Assembly: GCF_000208745.1 (NCBI RefSeq)
Contig: NC_030857.1
Span: forward strand, 1,306,188-1,370,187
Source of the DNA: Theobroma cacao
Lineage: Eukaryota > Streptophyta > Magnoliopsida > Malvales > Malvaceae
Direction: 5' to 3'
DNA: 64,000 nt
The notes beneath the pieces are model-generated. The model did no database searches. It was not told where the DNA came from and saw nothing but the letters and a program-made list of their open reading frames with translations. This document shows positions 47,756 to 59,980 of this stretch, one piece after another. The position numbers and the translations under genes were made by a program. The first letter of the stretch is position 1. Every line of letters begins with the position of its first letter.

Positions 47756-48311
47756 TAGATCTGGTAATTTTGAATACGACAAGATAATATATGGATTAAA
47801 CAGGTTTTGAGTTTAGTGTTAATGTGTTTCGTGTTTAATATGATAAACACGTTTACTTAATCTTGTTATTGTGTTTAAATGTATATACGTGACACATTTA
47901 TTAACATATTAAAAATTAATAATTAAAAATTATTTTAATCTTATATAAATAATTTTAAATAATTTTTTAATATTTTTTTTAATTTTATAAAAGATATAAT
48001 ATAATTATACATGCTCAATCTTAATTTTTAACTTTTAGTGATTATTTGATGTTATTATTATTTTTGTTTTATTATAATTATAAATTTTAAATTTCAATAA
48101 TAAAATTATATTTAATTGTAAATATTTTTATTTAATCGTGTTAAACGTGTTAATTACGTCGTGTTACACGTGTATTAAACGTATATGTGTATGTGTTTCA
48201 AATTTAAAATACTAATGTTAAACGTGTTGTATTCGTATTTAACCTTAACGTGTTTCGTATCTAATCGTATCTGACACATTTATGATACGTTAACACGAAT
48301 TGTCAAGTCTA
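47756..48311. mobile_element. MITE with GTGTTAAACGTGT-rich ends, unit 2 only
   Basis: About 555 bases inserted into sequence that reads continuously in unit 1 (there 'cttaatttgcaactttcctttaatc', about 35650-35675). The left end 'tctggtaattttgaatacgac' is similar to the reverse complement of the right end (CTTGACAATTCGTGTTAACG). The interior is rich in 'gtgttaaacgtgtt' and 'cgtgtt' motifs. The empty site in unit 1 supports insertion after the duplication. Confidence 0.65.
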
Positions 48312-49195
48312 GCTTTCTTTTAATCTTTCTTATCTACTTTAGGACCACCTTAGCCCACATGAAAAATTAATAATAAATAAATAAATTTATATATATATAT
48401 ATACACACACACGAAATTCATCAAAAGAGATAGGATAAAAATGTCAAATGTAAACACTTTTGTGTACAAAAAAAATCTCAATTTCAAATTTAATTATAAT
48501 AATATATCATTCTTTTTTTTCTCTTCATTAATTAAATATCTCTTATAGCTTTTCAAAAAGACAAATCATAAATACGATAATTGAAGATAAAATTATAGAG
48601 ATTTCATGTTAGAATCTTGAGGTGATTAGGTTGAAATTTATAACGACAAGACTGAGAGAGGGTTATTTCTTATTTATATATAATCTAAATTCAATGATTA
48701 ATTTTTCATTTATGATAAAAAATTAAAATTAAAATTATAAATAACACATTAATATAATCTTTTCATTATGAAATAAACCAAGCCATAGAAACCACAACCA
48801 CCATTCACTCGGTCTCTTTCAATACATATTGACTTTTGTATTTTGTAAATTTTCTTACTTACATACTTTTCAAAAAAAAAAATATTGGACCAAAACATAA
48901 TACCAAACCGAAAGTATAGCATGGTCCTCACCAATTCACCATAGTATTAAGCCGAATAGAGACTGTTTATCTTTAGTGTTTCAACCATAAAATTTAGTTT
49001 GGTCTCAACAATAACATTAATCCGAATAGAGATTTTTTTATCTTTATTTAATGTCTAATCAATCATAAAATTAAAACACGCAATGTAAAATTATACATAT
49101 CAAATGAGAAAACATTTCTATTGGTGTCTAGCCGTAGAGGTCACACCGCTTTCACATTTTGTATGGAACATAATCTTTTGTCCTTGCATAGTTCT

Positions 49196-49223
49196 AAGGG
49201 ACACTGAAAAATTCAGTGTCCTT
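49196..49223. repeat. Short near-perfect hairpin
   Basis: AAGGGACACTGAA, three As, then TTCAGTGTCCTT: 12-13 bp arms with a single bulged base. It sits at the start of a stretch found only in unit 2. Confidence 0.7.
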
Positions 49224-51410
49224 GAGACATACACAACTTTCCGCCTGCGTACATGAATTGAATTGTTTTCCACCGCATGTTGAAGAGCACCGACGATTCC
49301 TCAGCAACGAATAAGGAGTGGGGATCGAATTCGACCAAACTTGGACCTTGCGAATTACCCTTTCTGCATGAGTGTCATCATGCAGCATTTGCCAGGATAT
49401 TGCCCCACGCCCATTTTTTCCCCCCCTCAATCAAAACGTTTATTTATTGCGTTGCATGTACAACGAGCTAAAAAGGATCTTACTTCCCTATCGGGAATTT
49501 AACATGCTCTAATGCGTATGAGAATCAATTTGCAGTTATTTTTCTCGAGCTTATTTTAAAAAAAATTTATAACGGAACGTGTATATTTGAAAATAACGTA
49601 TTTATTTTAACAGCCTTCTAACTCAAATAACATAACATAAATTTGTGATTATTATTTTCATCTATTTTTTTAATATTATTATGTTATATATCTACTAATT
49701 AGGTAATCAACCTAAATGAATTAATCTAGTTTTGCAGCTGCATATACAGAAGTAAAAGCAAATGACCTCTAACTCCTGCTTAAAATGTAGGGTTTAGTCT
49801 CTTTAATTAGCTCCCCTGTTACAAAATGAAATCTATTCTTTTGTTTCTGCAACTACAAGTCAATCTATGGCCCCAGAGATTTGGGCCTCGACAATAGAAA
49901 GGTGTCCCATGATTTCAGTTACATTACTTTCCCCCTCCTCCACTTTTAAAGCAAAAAGGAAGAAGTTGACGGTACTAGTAAACTTGACTTATCTTTAAGT
50001 TGCTTACAAACTCCTAAAGTCAAATGAAAGTACTTTTTATTTTCTCATTTTCAACATATTTTTTCATGAAAAGAATAGCACCAACTTTCGCTATTTAAAT
50101 ATCTTGGATTGAATTAAACACAAACAATTATTCCAAAAATGTTATTTTTATCAAATTCATCGATCAATTTATTTACAATATAGAGAATATGTTGAATTTT
50201 TTGATCATCCAATTGAGTTTCGAGAGATTCGATACGCAAGATAAAATTTTTCAATCTCGAATAAAAAGTTTACGAATTTGACATCCACTCAATCAACCAT
50301 ATTTGATGACATAAAAGGGAATATTGGGTGTTTTTTATTTTCTTTCCCCTTTTGCTTAGCATTTCAACTCCAAAAGTCATGCTCTAAGCTATTAGGAATA
50401 AAACGTGCTAATTTTCCCCCTTTGCAGATAAGATTTAAAAGAATAATACTACCTTTTATTTTATTTTGGAATTTCTTTTGTATGTTATTCCTCATCCTAA
50501 TGCCCAATTATTTGCTGTCAATAATTCTCGTCATTTAAGGCCAATACCTTAGGCTATAAGAATCTTTGTTATCTACCGCTAGTCTCGTGCTTTCGCAAAA
50601 TATTCTTGCGTAAATTGGGATTTTATGATTCGATTCAATAATACTAATTTATATTTCTTTTTTATTTTATTTCGTAAATCAAAAGTGTTGTTATAATTAT
50701 TTATTTTTTTAGTCTTCATAATATTTAAAATTTTTTAAAATAAAATAAAATAAGTACAAATATAATAATACTAGTGTTATTGCTTAATCTCGGACTGTCC
50801 CCATCCCAATTCACTTCTTAAAAAGGCAATCTATTTTTCCATTTTTGGATCCACCAAAAAGAAAAAAGAGAAAAGGAATTGTCGTTTTATGCATCGACTT
50901 TTACAATTCCATGTCGTTCCAGGAATCTCGAATCCAAAGGGGCAAATTGCCAAAATTCTCTCTACTTTTTTAATTATCTGGGGGTAAAATGACACATAAA
51001 TCCACATCCCCGTTTCCCAATACTTTCAGCAAAAAGCGGCCAATTCTTTTTTATTTTTTAAATTTATTTTATTGAGTCAAACTAAAAGCTGCGCTAATAC
51101 TGATTGCAGTCTCGCTTTTTTCTATTTCTTCAAAAAAAAAAAAAAAGGAAGAAGATAGCTCCAACACCCTTTACGTTTTATTAAAATCAAAATTCCGCCT
51201 TCTTTTCTGTTCGCAATTTATTTCCGATTTTTCGGCTGTGATTTTCTCGATTATTTAGTGCTTTTACTTTAATCGCATTGTTCTTAGATTTTCCGATCTG
51301 GTACAGAATGCATTTTAAGTTTTTTTTTTTTTACTATTGGATTTTAGCTTTTTGTTTTTATTTTTGATTATGCTTTTTATTGGTGAATGAATCGCAGCCG
51401 CCTTAGATAA

Positions 51411-54229
51411 ATGGAGAAAGTGGTTTTAGAGCAAAAGGATGCAGTTGATTGGGTGTATAGAGGGGAAGGAGCTGCTAATCTTGTTCTCGCTTACACTGGA
51501 TCATCTCCCGCATTTGTAGGTTCCTCCAGCGATTTTTTCTTTTTTTTGAGAATTTTGAATCTATTAAGAAACTGAAAGTGGAGTAGAAAATTGAATTTGT
51601 TTTTATTCAATTTCGTTGCTTATTTCTTTTTTTTTTTTGTTTGGAATTTTATTGATAAAATAATAAGATCGGGAAAGTGATGCGAATACAAAAGTCACCA
51701 CGGAACGACAAAAATGGAGTGAACGGAAACGGATCTTTAACAACGCAGGAGCAGCTCCTTTGGCGAGAAGATATGGAGCTTACGGCGTCGCCAAACAGAG
51801 AGATCGTTGAGCAACTTTACGTTAAGCATGTCATGAGCCCGTTGTTAGGCCCAAAACATGTTGATGCTGGGGTATATAAATATATAAATATCCTGGTTTT
51901 ATATAATTGCTTATGCTTGAAAGTTAAGGTGGTTGATTTTTGGATTCTTGGTCTTTGAGTTTGGCAGATACGTGTTCGTGTTACTAAGGAATTCCTCGAG
52001 TCTGTTGATAACAATGTGATTTGTCAACGGCCCGCTTGGCGCGTGGATTCATCACAGGTTGATGCAAATCGTGATACTGCGCTGATCATATCCGATCACT
52101 CAGTCTTTCCAAATGGTAATTTCGCCTTCTCCTGATCTAGTGTGATGTATTTTCCCATGTTGTACATAGGTGATAGGTCTCTAGCTGCCTTCCAGTCTTA
52201 TCCTTATAGGAGCGAACATACTAGCAGAACATACTTTCTCTAGGATGTAGGTTGCAAACTGTTTACCTGGTAGTACAGATTTGGAAGTAGCTCTCAGTAT
52301 ATTGTTTATTTGGAAATTTGTATATCTTAAATTACTTTGTGCAAACTGGCCAGTTGAAGCATTGTTGTTCTTAATGTGATTTTGTTGACTAGATTGCTAT
52401 CTCATACTCATGCAATGTTATTCATGTGTGAAAATCCAGGAGCTGGAAAACAGCTAATAGACGTGTATGTGGTCTTCTGCATTTTTCATTTTCCTAGAAC
52501 TTATCTCATATGTCAGAATATGAGTAGTTAAATCTAAACAAATATGAACCTAGATTTCCATTGCAAATGATTAAATTAGTTTATGAAATAGCAAAGAATC
52601 TGTTGGGTTTTTATATCATTGCACTTTCCTCATTTCAGGTACTCTGAAAGGTGGACCATGTGTAACCGTTGAGATAAAGGTGGATTTCTTTTATGCCTAT
52701 TTTCCTCAATTTATTTGTGTGATCAACTTATATTTTTGGTGCGTTATACATTTTTGTTTGCTCTACTAAGTTTTACCTTCCTTTCGTTTCCATAAAGTAG
52801 CCCAAATGTGGATTTCTCCCAATTTCAAGATTCATAGCTGAAGAAAATGCTCTTAAAAGAATCATAACTAGGTTCAGAATGCACCAAGCACTGAAGTTGC
52901 ATAAACAAGAGGTAACTTTTGTTTCTTCACATTACTGGGTGTTTGTTGGAGCTAGGTTATTAATTATTCCACATGCAAGGGATGAATGTCTATTCTAGCA
53001 TCAACCCACCCCTTCCCCCCCCCCCCACAATATATTACCTAATATGGCCATTTTGTTGATATATATGTTTATTCTCACTTTTTTAATGATTCTGACAGTT
53101 TCTAAAAATATTTACTTTACAGATATCAGAATATAGTGAATATAATCCACTGGATCTATTCTCTGGATCCAGAGACAGGATCTGTAAAGCTATCAAAGCA
53201 CTATATGCCACTCCTCAGAACAATTTCCGTGTATTTTTGAATGGTTCTCGTGTATTTGGGGGCTCAGGTGGTGGCACAGACAACACCACTGTTCTGGTTG
53301 GTGAGGCCTTTGAAGATGCACTTAAGAGTGTCATTCAGGCAGATAATGGCCTGCGCACAACAAGTTTTATACAGCTTGTTGCTGACACAGTTTATACTTG
53401 TGGAGTATTAGATCAACTTCTTGAAGTTCAGAAGCTTGATGCTTACGACATTGAAGGGGCGATTCATGCTTATTATAACATAATTTCTCAACCTTGTGCG
53501 GTTTGTAGAGAATTAAGTAATGACAAATTATCACACCAGTATACCTCCTTGCACTCCATTCCGTTAGATGAAAGCTTGAAGATTGTGAAGGACTATTTGA
53601 TGGCTGCAACTGCAAAGGACTGCAGTTTGATGATTAGTTTTAGACCAAAGGAAGATGGAGAGTTACAATCAGGGTCCTCTAAAAATTCTGTATATCTAGG
53701 ATCAACTAACCAGGTTTTTGAGTACAAGGTAAGCTCCTTTGCCATTGTCATAGAGTTTCAGTGTTCATTGTTAGTACTGAAATTATTTAGTATTGTCATA
53801 GCATTTGAATGAAATTGCTCAAAATACTTTGTCTGCATGCTTTGGGTTGTTGTTTAAAACTACTTCAATTCAAAATTTTTTGATGGTTTGAAATTAAAAT
53901 GTTCTCAGGAGCTATTCTAATTTGCTCAATCTTTAAATGAACCTAGAAAAACTATATGGCTCTTTCTTTTACTATATTGAGGAAAAGTTTTTGGGCTGAA
54001 ATCAAAGTCCTCTGTGGCAAGGTTTCGTCTCTTCCTACATATATATTTTATCTAATTTGCAAATTTCTAGGTGTATTTCATTGATCTGGATTTGAAACCT
54101 TTGAAGAAAATGGAGTACTATTACAAATTAGATAAGAAGATAGTTAGCTGCTATTCTCAGAAGGTGAAAACTGAGCATCGAGCAGATAAAGCTGTTAGAA
54201 TGGATTCCTATGGAAGTGTATCGAGATGA
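51411..54229 (+). CDS. IPK1: Inositol-pentakisphosphate 2-kinase
   Basis: Phosphorylates Ins(1,3,4,5,6)P5 at position 2 to give InsP6 (phytate), the last step of phytate synthesis. Seven exons: 51411-51515, 51668-51871, 51968-52115, 52639-52679, 52801-52911, 53123-53728, 54071-54229; 1374 nt, 457 residues, in phase and of the size usual for plant IPK1. Diagnostic features: YRGEGAANLVLAY near the N-terminus (nucleotide-binding Gly-rich region), VEIKPKCGFLP (about 163-173), and the plant zinc site His318, Cys328 and Cys331 (H-x9-C-x2-C) followed by histidines. These match the spacing known for Arabidopsis IPK1. Late in the protein comes MISFRP and, after the last splice, a kinase-end motif YFIDLDLKPLKKMEYYYKLD. 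The start is the first ATG of the reading frame, and the stop follows SYGSVSR. I see no defect. Confidence 0.95.
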
Positions 54230-57200
54230 AAGATATGCCTCTGAGACAACTTGTTTATTGAAGATTCTACTGGTAAGTGCAAGTAGTTCTTATATGTTTC
54301 CTAAACTGTTGTTGTAAAAGTAAAGGTTGTAAAGTGCAGATGGGTATTGCTCATCTTTAGGCTCAAATTCTTCCTTCACCTCTTTTTGGGGCTTTTGGAT
54401 TTCCCTTTCTTGGGGAATCTGTTGTCTGTATCTTTTGCTTAAAGATTTATACTACTTAATTTCTTTTTCGTTTCCCTCCTTTTCATGTGGAAACTGAATG
54501 ATCCTCTACTTTTACAGCAGTTGGATATTCACTGATTTATATCAGATTTACCTATGTGTTAATCCTTTTTCCAATTTGTTGTGCAATGACCAATGTAACA
54601 TGGACTGCCTTTAAATCAGATAAACCATGTGCATAACTCTGTAACTCGCTATGCAGTTTGTCTTACACTTACCAGAGTTCAGTTACTTGATGATTTACCA
54701 AAATCTTTACTCCTATACTTTGTTCTTTCTAGTCTATGACATAAATTCTCTCTGTGTTTTGTAAAGCTATAATATTTCTCAATTCTCAACCCCTTGAAGT
54801 AAAATCACCTTCCACTTTTGAGGTATTAAGTTGTCAAGAATCATCTATGCTGAGGCTATGCAAGACCTTTTTTCCATTTGAACTTGAAACGTTTCCTTTG
54901 AATTGCTTTTGTATTCAGCTCTTATCGGCTAGTATTGTGGAGAAAGATAATTAATCATGTTCGAGAGAGTTAATGCATTTGAATTCTTGCAATGTTATAA
55001 ATTTGTAAATTGTAATGCTACCACACATACATTTCTCATCTGGTTTCAGAGGGAGAACTGGTTAAAATCTTCTCACCATTTACTAGTGGGGGCTTAACAG
55101 GAGAGAAAGAAAAAATGACAGACCATAAGGGTTTGGGCTAACAGGGAAAATGATGTGTCAACTACTCACTGCCATTATATCTTGAGCCCACGTGCCCAAT
55201 TAATTCATACAGCTGGATGTTAAATTTACTGTTTCTAGTGGGAACTTTGTTGGTATCTTGTGGTGATGTTGAAGTTATTAGCTGACTTTCTTAAATGTAC
55301 TCTTGCTTAAAAGCTTATTGAAAAGCAGAATTTTTGTGTGAAAACCTATCTAATCAATTCCCTTCTTTATTTCCTTCTTAAGCCTGATTATTTTGTGTAA
55401 TGTTTGCATGTGAAGGAATCTAACGTAATAAACTTCTTACAACAACTACTTGAAGATATGAAGGGGACCTTGATTTTCAGATAACATTAATGTTTGTAGT
55501 TTTTTTTCTTTAACAAAGTGGTGCATCTTTCTAGACAGCTTGAAGCTCTGTTGTTTTTTAATTTTGAGCTAATCTTCTGTGTGAGGTTAATTACCATGGT
55601 CTATGGTCTCCTCGGCCATAAGCCTGTAATCATACAAGCATTTGATTTGAAGATATGAAAGCTCTACGATGTTTTGGGGCCTTGCATATGTGCCAAATTA
55701 GTGCAATTCTGTCTCCTGTTCCTTTGAAGTTATTCCCCTTTGTGTAGTTTATATTGGAGTTTTGTAGACCTTTTGTCCAATCAGAGCTGGACAGCTGGAG
55801 ATGCCAGTTCTAAAGTGCTTGGACCATTGAAGGGGGGTACTCTGAGTTACGAGAGTTATATGTCTGCAACTTCGACATATTTTTGGCTTGCCAGGTATAT
55901 ATGTTCTATACTTCAATGTAATTTGCTATAGGTTCAGATAATTCCAGACTTTGTTATTAGAAAGCCATTTTAATGCTTTGGAGATTGTTTCTTACCTTTC
56001 TTTGTCTTTTCGATTCAAGGAAATTCCTAGACTACCCTTTACTCCTGCTTTTAAACTTACTTTGGATGTGTGGACAAGGCAACTCCAAGCCTCAAACTTC
56101 TAGTCCACTGCCTGCCTACAACGACCTGTGCTTCTTTTTTTTTGTTTGCCTATGATTATGGGGAATAATTATCTGACATCACAGCCTAAAGTCATTAATG
56201 TTTGAGTGGGATAAAACAACTTCCTATTTCAGGTCTCAGTTTTGTTAGCTTAGAAAGTTTAAGCTTTTGCCTTCATTGCTGAATGGCCATCTCTACTATA
56301 AAATCAGCTGGTTTTTAGACTGCCAAGAAGGCTTGCTTGAACCATATTGGTCAAGTTCTCTTCCTCTTATAATCTCCTAAGTATTTTATAGTTGAAGGCT
56401 TGGGTTAAAAAGGACCTAAATGAGTGGTACAAGTCTTAGTTTTGCCCATTCAGTTTGACCTGCCACTGACGCACACACAAACTCTCTCATCTTCCCAAAT
56501 GTTACTAATAATAGAAAACCCTGCTAAAGTTGTACTGAAAAACTCTAGGTCCTAGGATTGACAGCCTTGTGCAATCAGAATGCAATGTTCTATCTGGTTA
56601 CTCTAACAACATCCTCAAATAAAGCATCTGACTGTCTACTCTGTATAAATGATTGTTTGGGCAGCCTACTGGAACTTTTCACAGAATCAATGTCATACAT
56701 GTATGAGCTACTGCTTGTATGATTTACTTTTAGCATTAGAATAGTTTTCCTTAATGACTAGGAGTTACTTTGTGAGCCAGGAAAAGTGCTACATAGGTAT
56801 GTTACATTCAAAATTGATTCAAGGTCATTATGAGTGAGAATAATGAAGCCATGTTTTTGTTTCTATGCCTGTGTCACTGTGTGTGTGGTGTTTGGGTGTG
56901 TAAAAAATTCACATTTAATGAGCATGATGCCATTGGTAACCCAATCAATAACCTTCTGACTGGCATTTACTTGTCACCAACTAACACTGTCAGTCCATTT
57001 AGTTTCCAACCAAACTTCTATCCGAAAGCATAGGAAAAACCGTACTCAAAAACACTTTTAAAATTACATGTAATCAAATGAAGTTGAGAGAAGTAGTAAC
57101 AATTTATACTATATAGCAAGTTTGGGATCCATTACTTTATCCTGGAAAAGCTTGTTCTCATTCAACATTATACAATTGTAGTTAGTGTGTGCTTTATTCA

Positions 57201-57375
57201 AAACCATGTCAAAGGTTTCCTTTCCCCTGAAACCCACTTAGCTCCCATATAGCTTTATGCTATTTGATGTTTGTTCTGTTATGCATTTAATTTTTGACTC
57301 ATCATTCTGCTCTGCCATTCTCTCCCTGCACTGACATCCTACAGTACTTTTAGTGCTCACATGACATTGGATTGA
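54230..57375. other. Spacer between IPK1 and the HIPP gene
   Basis: About 3.1 kb. It should hold the IPK1 3'UTR and, somewhere, the promoter and first coding exon of the HIPP gene. I could not place that exon: it may be only a few codons long. The open frames at 54754-54954, 55740-56155 and 56830-57033 show no motif. Confidence 0.45.
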
Positions 57376-57786
57376 ATGTCTGTTCTGAGATTAGATAAAA
57401 TACTGCAGAGTCTGACTCCTTTTTTTCTGGTGCAGAAAACTATCCTGTCAGTGGAGCTCCTCTGCCCAAGGTGCAGGCAGAAGGTAATGAAGGTAATCTC
57501 TGACGTTGTCGGGATAACTTCTATTGTCCTCGATCCATCCAAAAATACGGTAACTGTGACAGGTGAAGCTGATCCGGTTAAGATCATTAAGAAGGTCAGG
57601 AAATTCCGAAAACATGCATCGATCGTAAGTGTAGCAGCTGCAAAGGATGAGAAGAAGGATGAGAAGAAGGTCGAGAAGAAGGATGACCGGAGAGATCTTG
57701 TGGTTTACACCCCAAAGACGTGCCATAAATGTGATGTCTGGTATGTTGTGGGCGATGATCTTTACACTTACTGTTCCATTCTGTAA
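57376..57786 (+). CDS. HIPP-like heavy-metal-associated isoprenylated protein
   Basis: A single HMA domain with a farnesyl/geranylgeranyl signal. The solid part is exon 57436-57786, which begins KTILSVELLCPRCRQKVMK (CPRC is the metal-binding CxxC), continues with GITSIVLDPSKNTVTVTGEADPV..IIKKVRKF, then a Lys/Glu/Asp-rich linker with repeated DEKK, and ends CDVWYVVGDDLYTYCSIL. The last four residues, CSIL, form a CaaX box. The frame stays open upstream to an ATG at 57376, but a strong polypyrimidine tract and CAG acceptor end at 57435, so the first 20 codons are probably intron and a short first exon lies upstream, unresolved. Family knowledge: such proteins bind or shuttle metals at membranes. 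There is no operon-like relation to neighbours. Confidence 0.82.
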   Translation: MSVLRLDKILQSLTPFFLVQKTILSVELLCPRCRQKVMKVISDVVGITSIVLDPSKNTVTVTGEADPVKIIKKVRKFRKHASIVSVAAAKDEKKDEKKVEKKDDRRDLVVYTPKTCHKCDVWYVVGDDLYTYCSIL

Positions 57787-59980
57787 TTAACATCTCCATA
57801 TTCCACAATTTAGCGTCTGTTGTAAATTTATATTCTAGTTTCATGGATTCCAAGAACCCTAAATTCAGAAGAGGAACTCCATTCCTTTTGCAGCAGCTAA
57901 AGATAAGGCACAGTAACTTTTTCCTAGTATACCAGAAACCGTCATTGCTTCCACCAAAATGTCTTCTGCAAATTTTAGAATATTTAAAGTTGCTTGTTTT
58001 CTTTTTTTGAATGATCTTTTTCCTTCCTTGGATTTTTGCCAAGGCATGTTGGATGCAAATGGCAATGATTGTTACTGTTTTCAACTGTTTCAAGCAGTTG
58101 GTTTTACAATCCCAAAGTCCTGAGTCAATTGCTTTGAAGGCCGGTGAGCCGCTGCAATTACTCTGAAGAAACTACCCATCCTTCTTTGTAGTTGTAGGGT
58201 CCCCTGCCATTAAAACGTAGGAGAACCAAAAGACAAAAGAGTGACCTTTATATTATAGGACGTGCGTGAAATGGTGCTGACTAAGGCTGTCCTTTGCAAT
58301 TTGCATGGGGATGTCATGTCCCGTCCCAAGCAACTTTGTCCTTTTGGACCAACATGTAATAATTAAATGATAATGGCACAATTTTTTTAAAAAAATTTAA
58401 ATTATTTTAAAATTTTATTTATTTATTTATTATGTTATTTATTTTGAGTCAAATAAGTTATTATGATTAATAGTTGATCAATCAAAATGTTATTTTATCA
58501 TTTTCTATTATATGACGTTGATGCGATATATTGACATGTCATGTTAATATAACATTATAATATAATCAGGTAATATTTTTCATCATTCACATTAATATCA
58601 TGTGAATATAAGATAACAAATGATATTTTGACTCGAGATAATTAGTTAATTATTAATCATAATAATCTATTTGACTTGAAAGCACTCGAAGAATAAGATT
58701 TGTTTAAAATTTTTTAAATAATTTAGAGATTGCTTCAAATATTATGTTAATGATAATTCACGAAAAATTTAGTTATTAAATAAAATCGACCAAAATTGTT
58801 TCTTCATTAATTTTAATTTATCGATAATGGATATAATTTATACATGATAATATATTAAATATACATTTTAAAACATAAAAAGGAATAACACTTTAATAAG
58901 AATATTAACAATGATAAAAACATCGAGGTTTAATTAGAGTTAGCACGGATGTGACCAGTGGATCACGATGTTAGGTTCTCTCTATAACCCTAAAATCCTT
59001 AAAAAAAATAATAGTAGCAAATTGGACCGGTGGGGCACATGAAATTACATATTCTTCCTTCTCTAAAATTGGGAATAAATTAAATGAAGGGGGTTAGCTA
59101 GCTAGGCCAAAACCACAAATGTATCCCGATTGCCGACAATGGATCGGTCACTATACATACAAAATTGAGATGTTGATTTGATAATAGAAAAAAAGAAAGT
59201 GTTATAATGATATAATCCATGAAAGCTGTCTATATTTATTGATGAATCAAAATCAATATATGATATCAACATGAAAGCTCATTTGATTCAATTGTCTATT
59301 TGTTTTCAAGGAAAAAGACTTTGGAAGGAGATCGTCACATGTTTTAATTTTGTTTCACTTTAGGTGGCTACTAGTGTTGCTTGCATCTATAAAAGAATTT
59401 AGTGGGCTTGAATAGTTTAATTACCATTTTCTCTTTTATTTCAGCTGATGTTTTACTACATGAAAAAATTCGAAATTACAGATCGATCCCCACTTGGTAC
59501 TTCACTTGTATCACGTGTTTAGTTTTATATTATCAATTAAAAACTTGACAATAGAAACAAATAACTTAACAGTAAAAGTGAAATTAATTGAAAATTTTAT
59601 AAAATAAAATTATGAATAAGACACCAAAGTCCTTTATCCCGGAAACTGTCTAACTACATTTTAAGGAATTTCGATTAAAAAAATTACTTGAAAAAGTTTG
59701 ATGTTACTGACATGGTCTCAGAGTGTAAAGTTACCCACGGCAGGGCTTTCAAGGTAAATGCTTTGTGGGCCGATTGTTGGGCTACCCAATATATGGGCCT
59801 TTGATTTTGTGGGCTCCTTTCAATATCCTGGAAAGGCGGCCAGTTGTGTGACGCTTGGTCCATGACTCCAAAGCCGAGAGAATTCTGGTTCCGAAGCCCG
59901 TGTATAATTCAGAAAACCTCCCTAAAACCCTGAGAATACTCTACTAGAAAGAAATAGAGATGTGCGTTTCCATCAAGACA
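57787..59980. other. Intergenic region with a foldback element
   Basis: Contains the 3' flank of the HIPP gene, the foldback element at about 58395-58735, and AT-rich sequence to the AAA-ATPase remnant. The minus-strand frames at 57596-58093 are antisense shadows and chance frames. Confidence 0.45.
58395..58735. mobile_element. Foldback (MITE-like) element
   Basis: The left arm 'ttattttgagtcaaataagttattatgattaat' (about 58437) is closely matched by the reverse complement of 'attaatcataataatctatttgacttgaaag' (about 58655-58685). The match carries on outward through AAATTATTTTAAAATTTT against the reverse complement of AAATTTTTTAAATAATTT. The inverted arms are roughly 100 bases or more, around a centre near 58560. 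No coding content. Confidence 0.65.

Larger units (their letters stand above)
37166..49960. repeat. Tandem duplication, unit 2 (P450 + methyltransferase)
   Basis: Second direct unit, co-oriented with unit 1. It is about 1.7 kb longer, mainly from insertions between the two genes (40.1-43.6 kb) and upstream of the methyltransferase (47.8-48.3 and about 49.2-49.5 kb). Exon sizes of both genes are identical to unit 1. Confidence 0.92.
46889..51410. other. Upstream flank of methyltransferase B and IPK1 promoter side
   Basis: To about 49960 this is the right part of unit 2, with the MITE above, a TA/CA microsatellite at 48384-48411 and a copy-specific stretch at about 49175-49500. From 49960 to 51410 it is unique, AT-rich sequence leading to IPK1, with a long CT/T-rich and A-rich stretch near 51110-51150. 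The open frames at 48749-48934, 49194-49471 and 50278-50538 show no family features. Confidence 0.45.

Noticed and set aside
53012..53027. Run of Cs in an IPK1 intron
   Set aside because: Simple homopolymer within intron 5, possibly of uncertain length in the assembly. It does not affect the coding frame.
57448..58093. Minus-strand frames of 92 and 165 codons
   Set aside because: Antisense to the HIPP exon; the Ser/His/Pro-rich repeat is the complement of its Glu/Lys linker.
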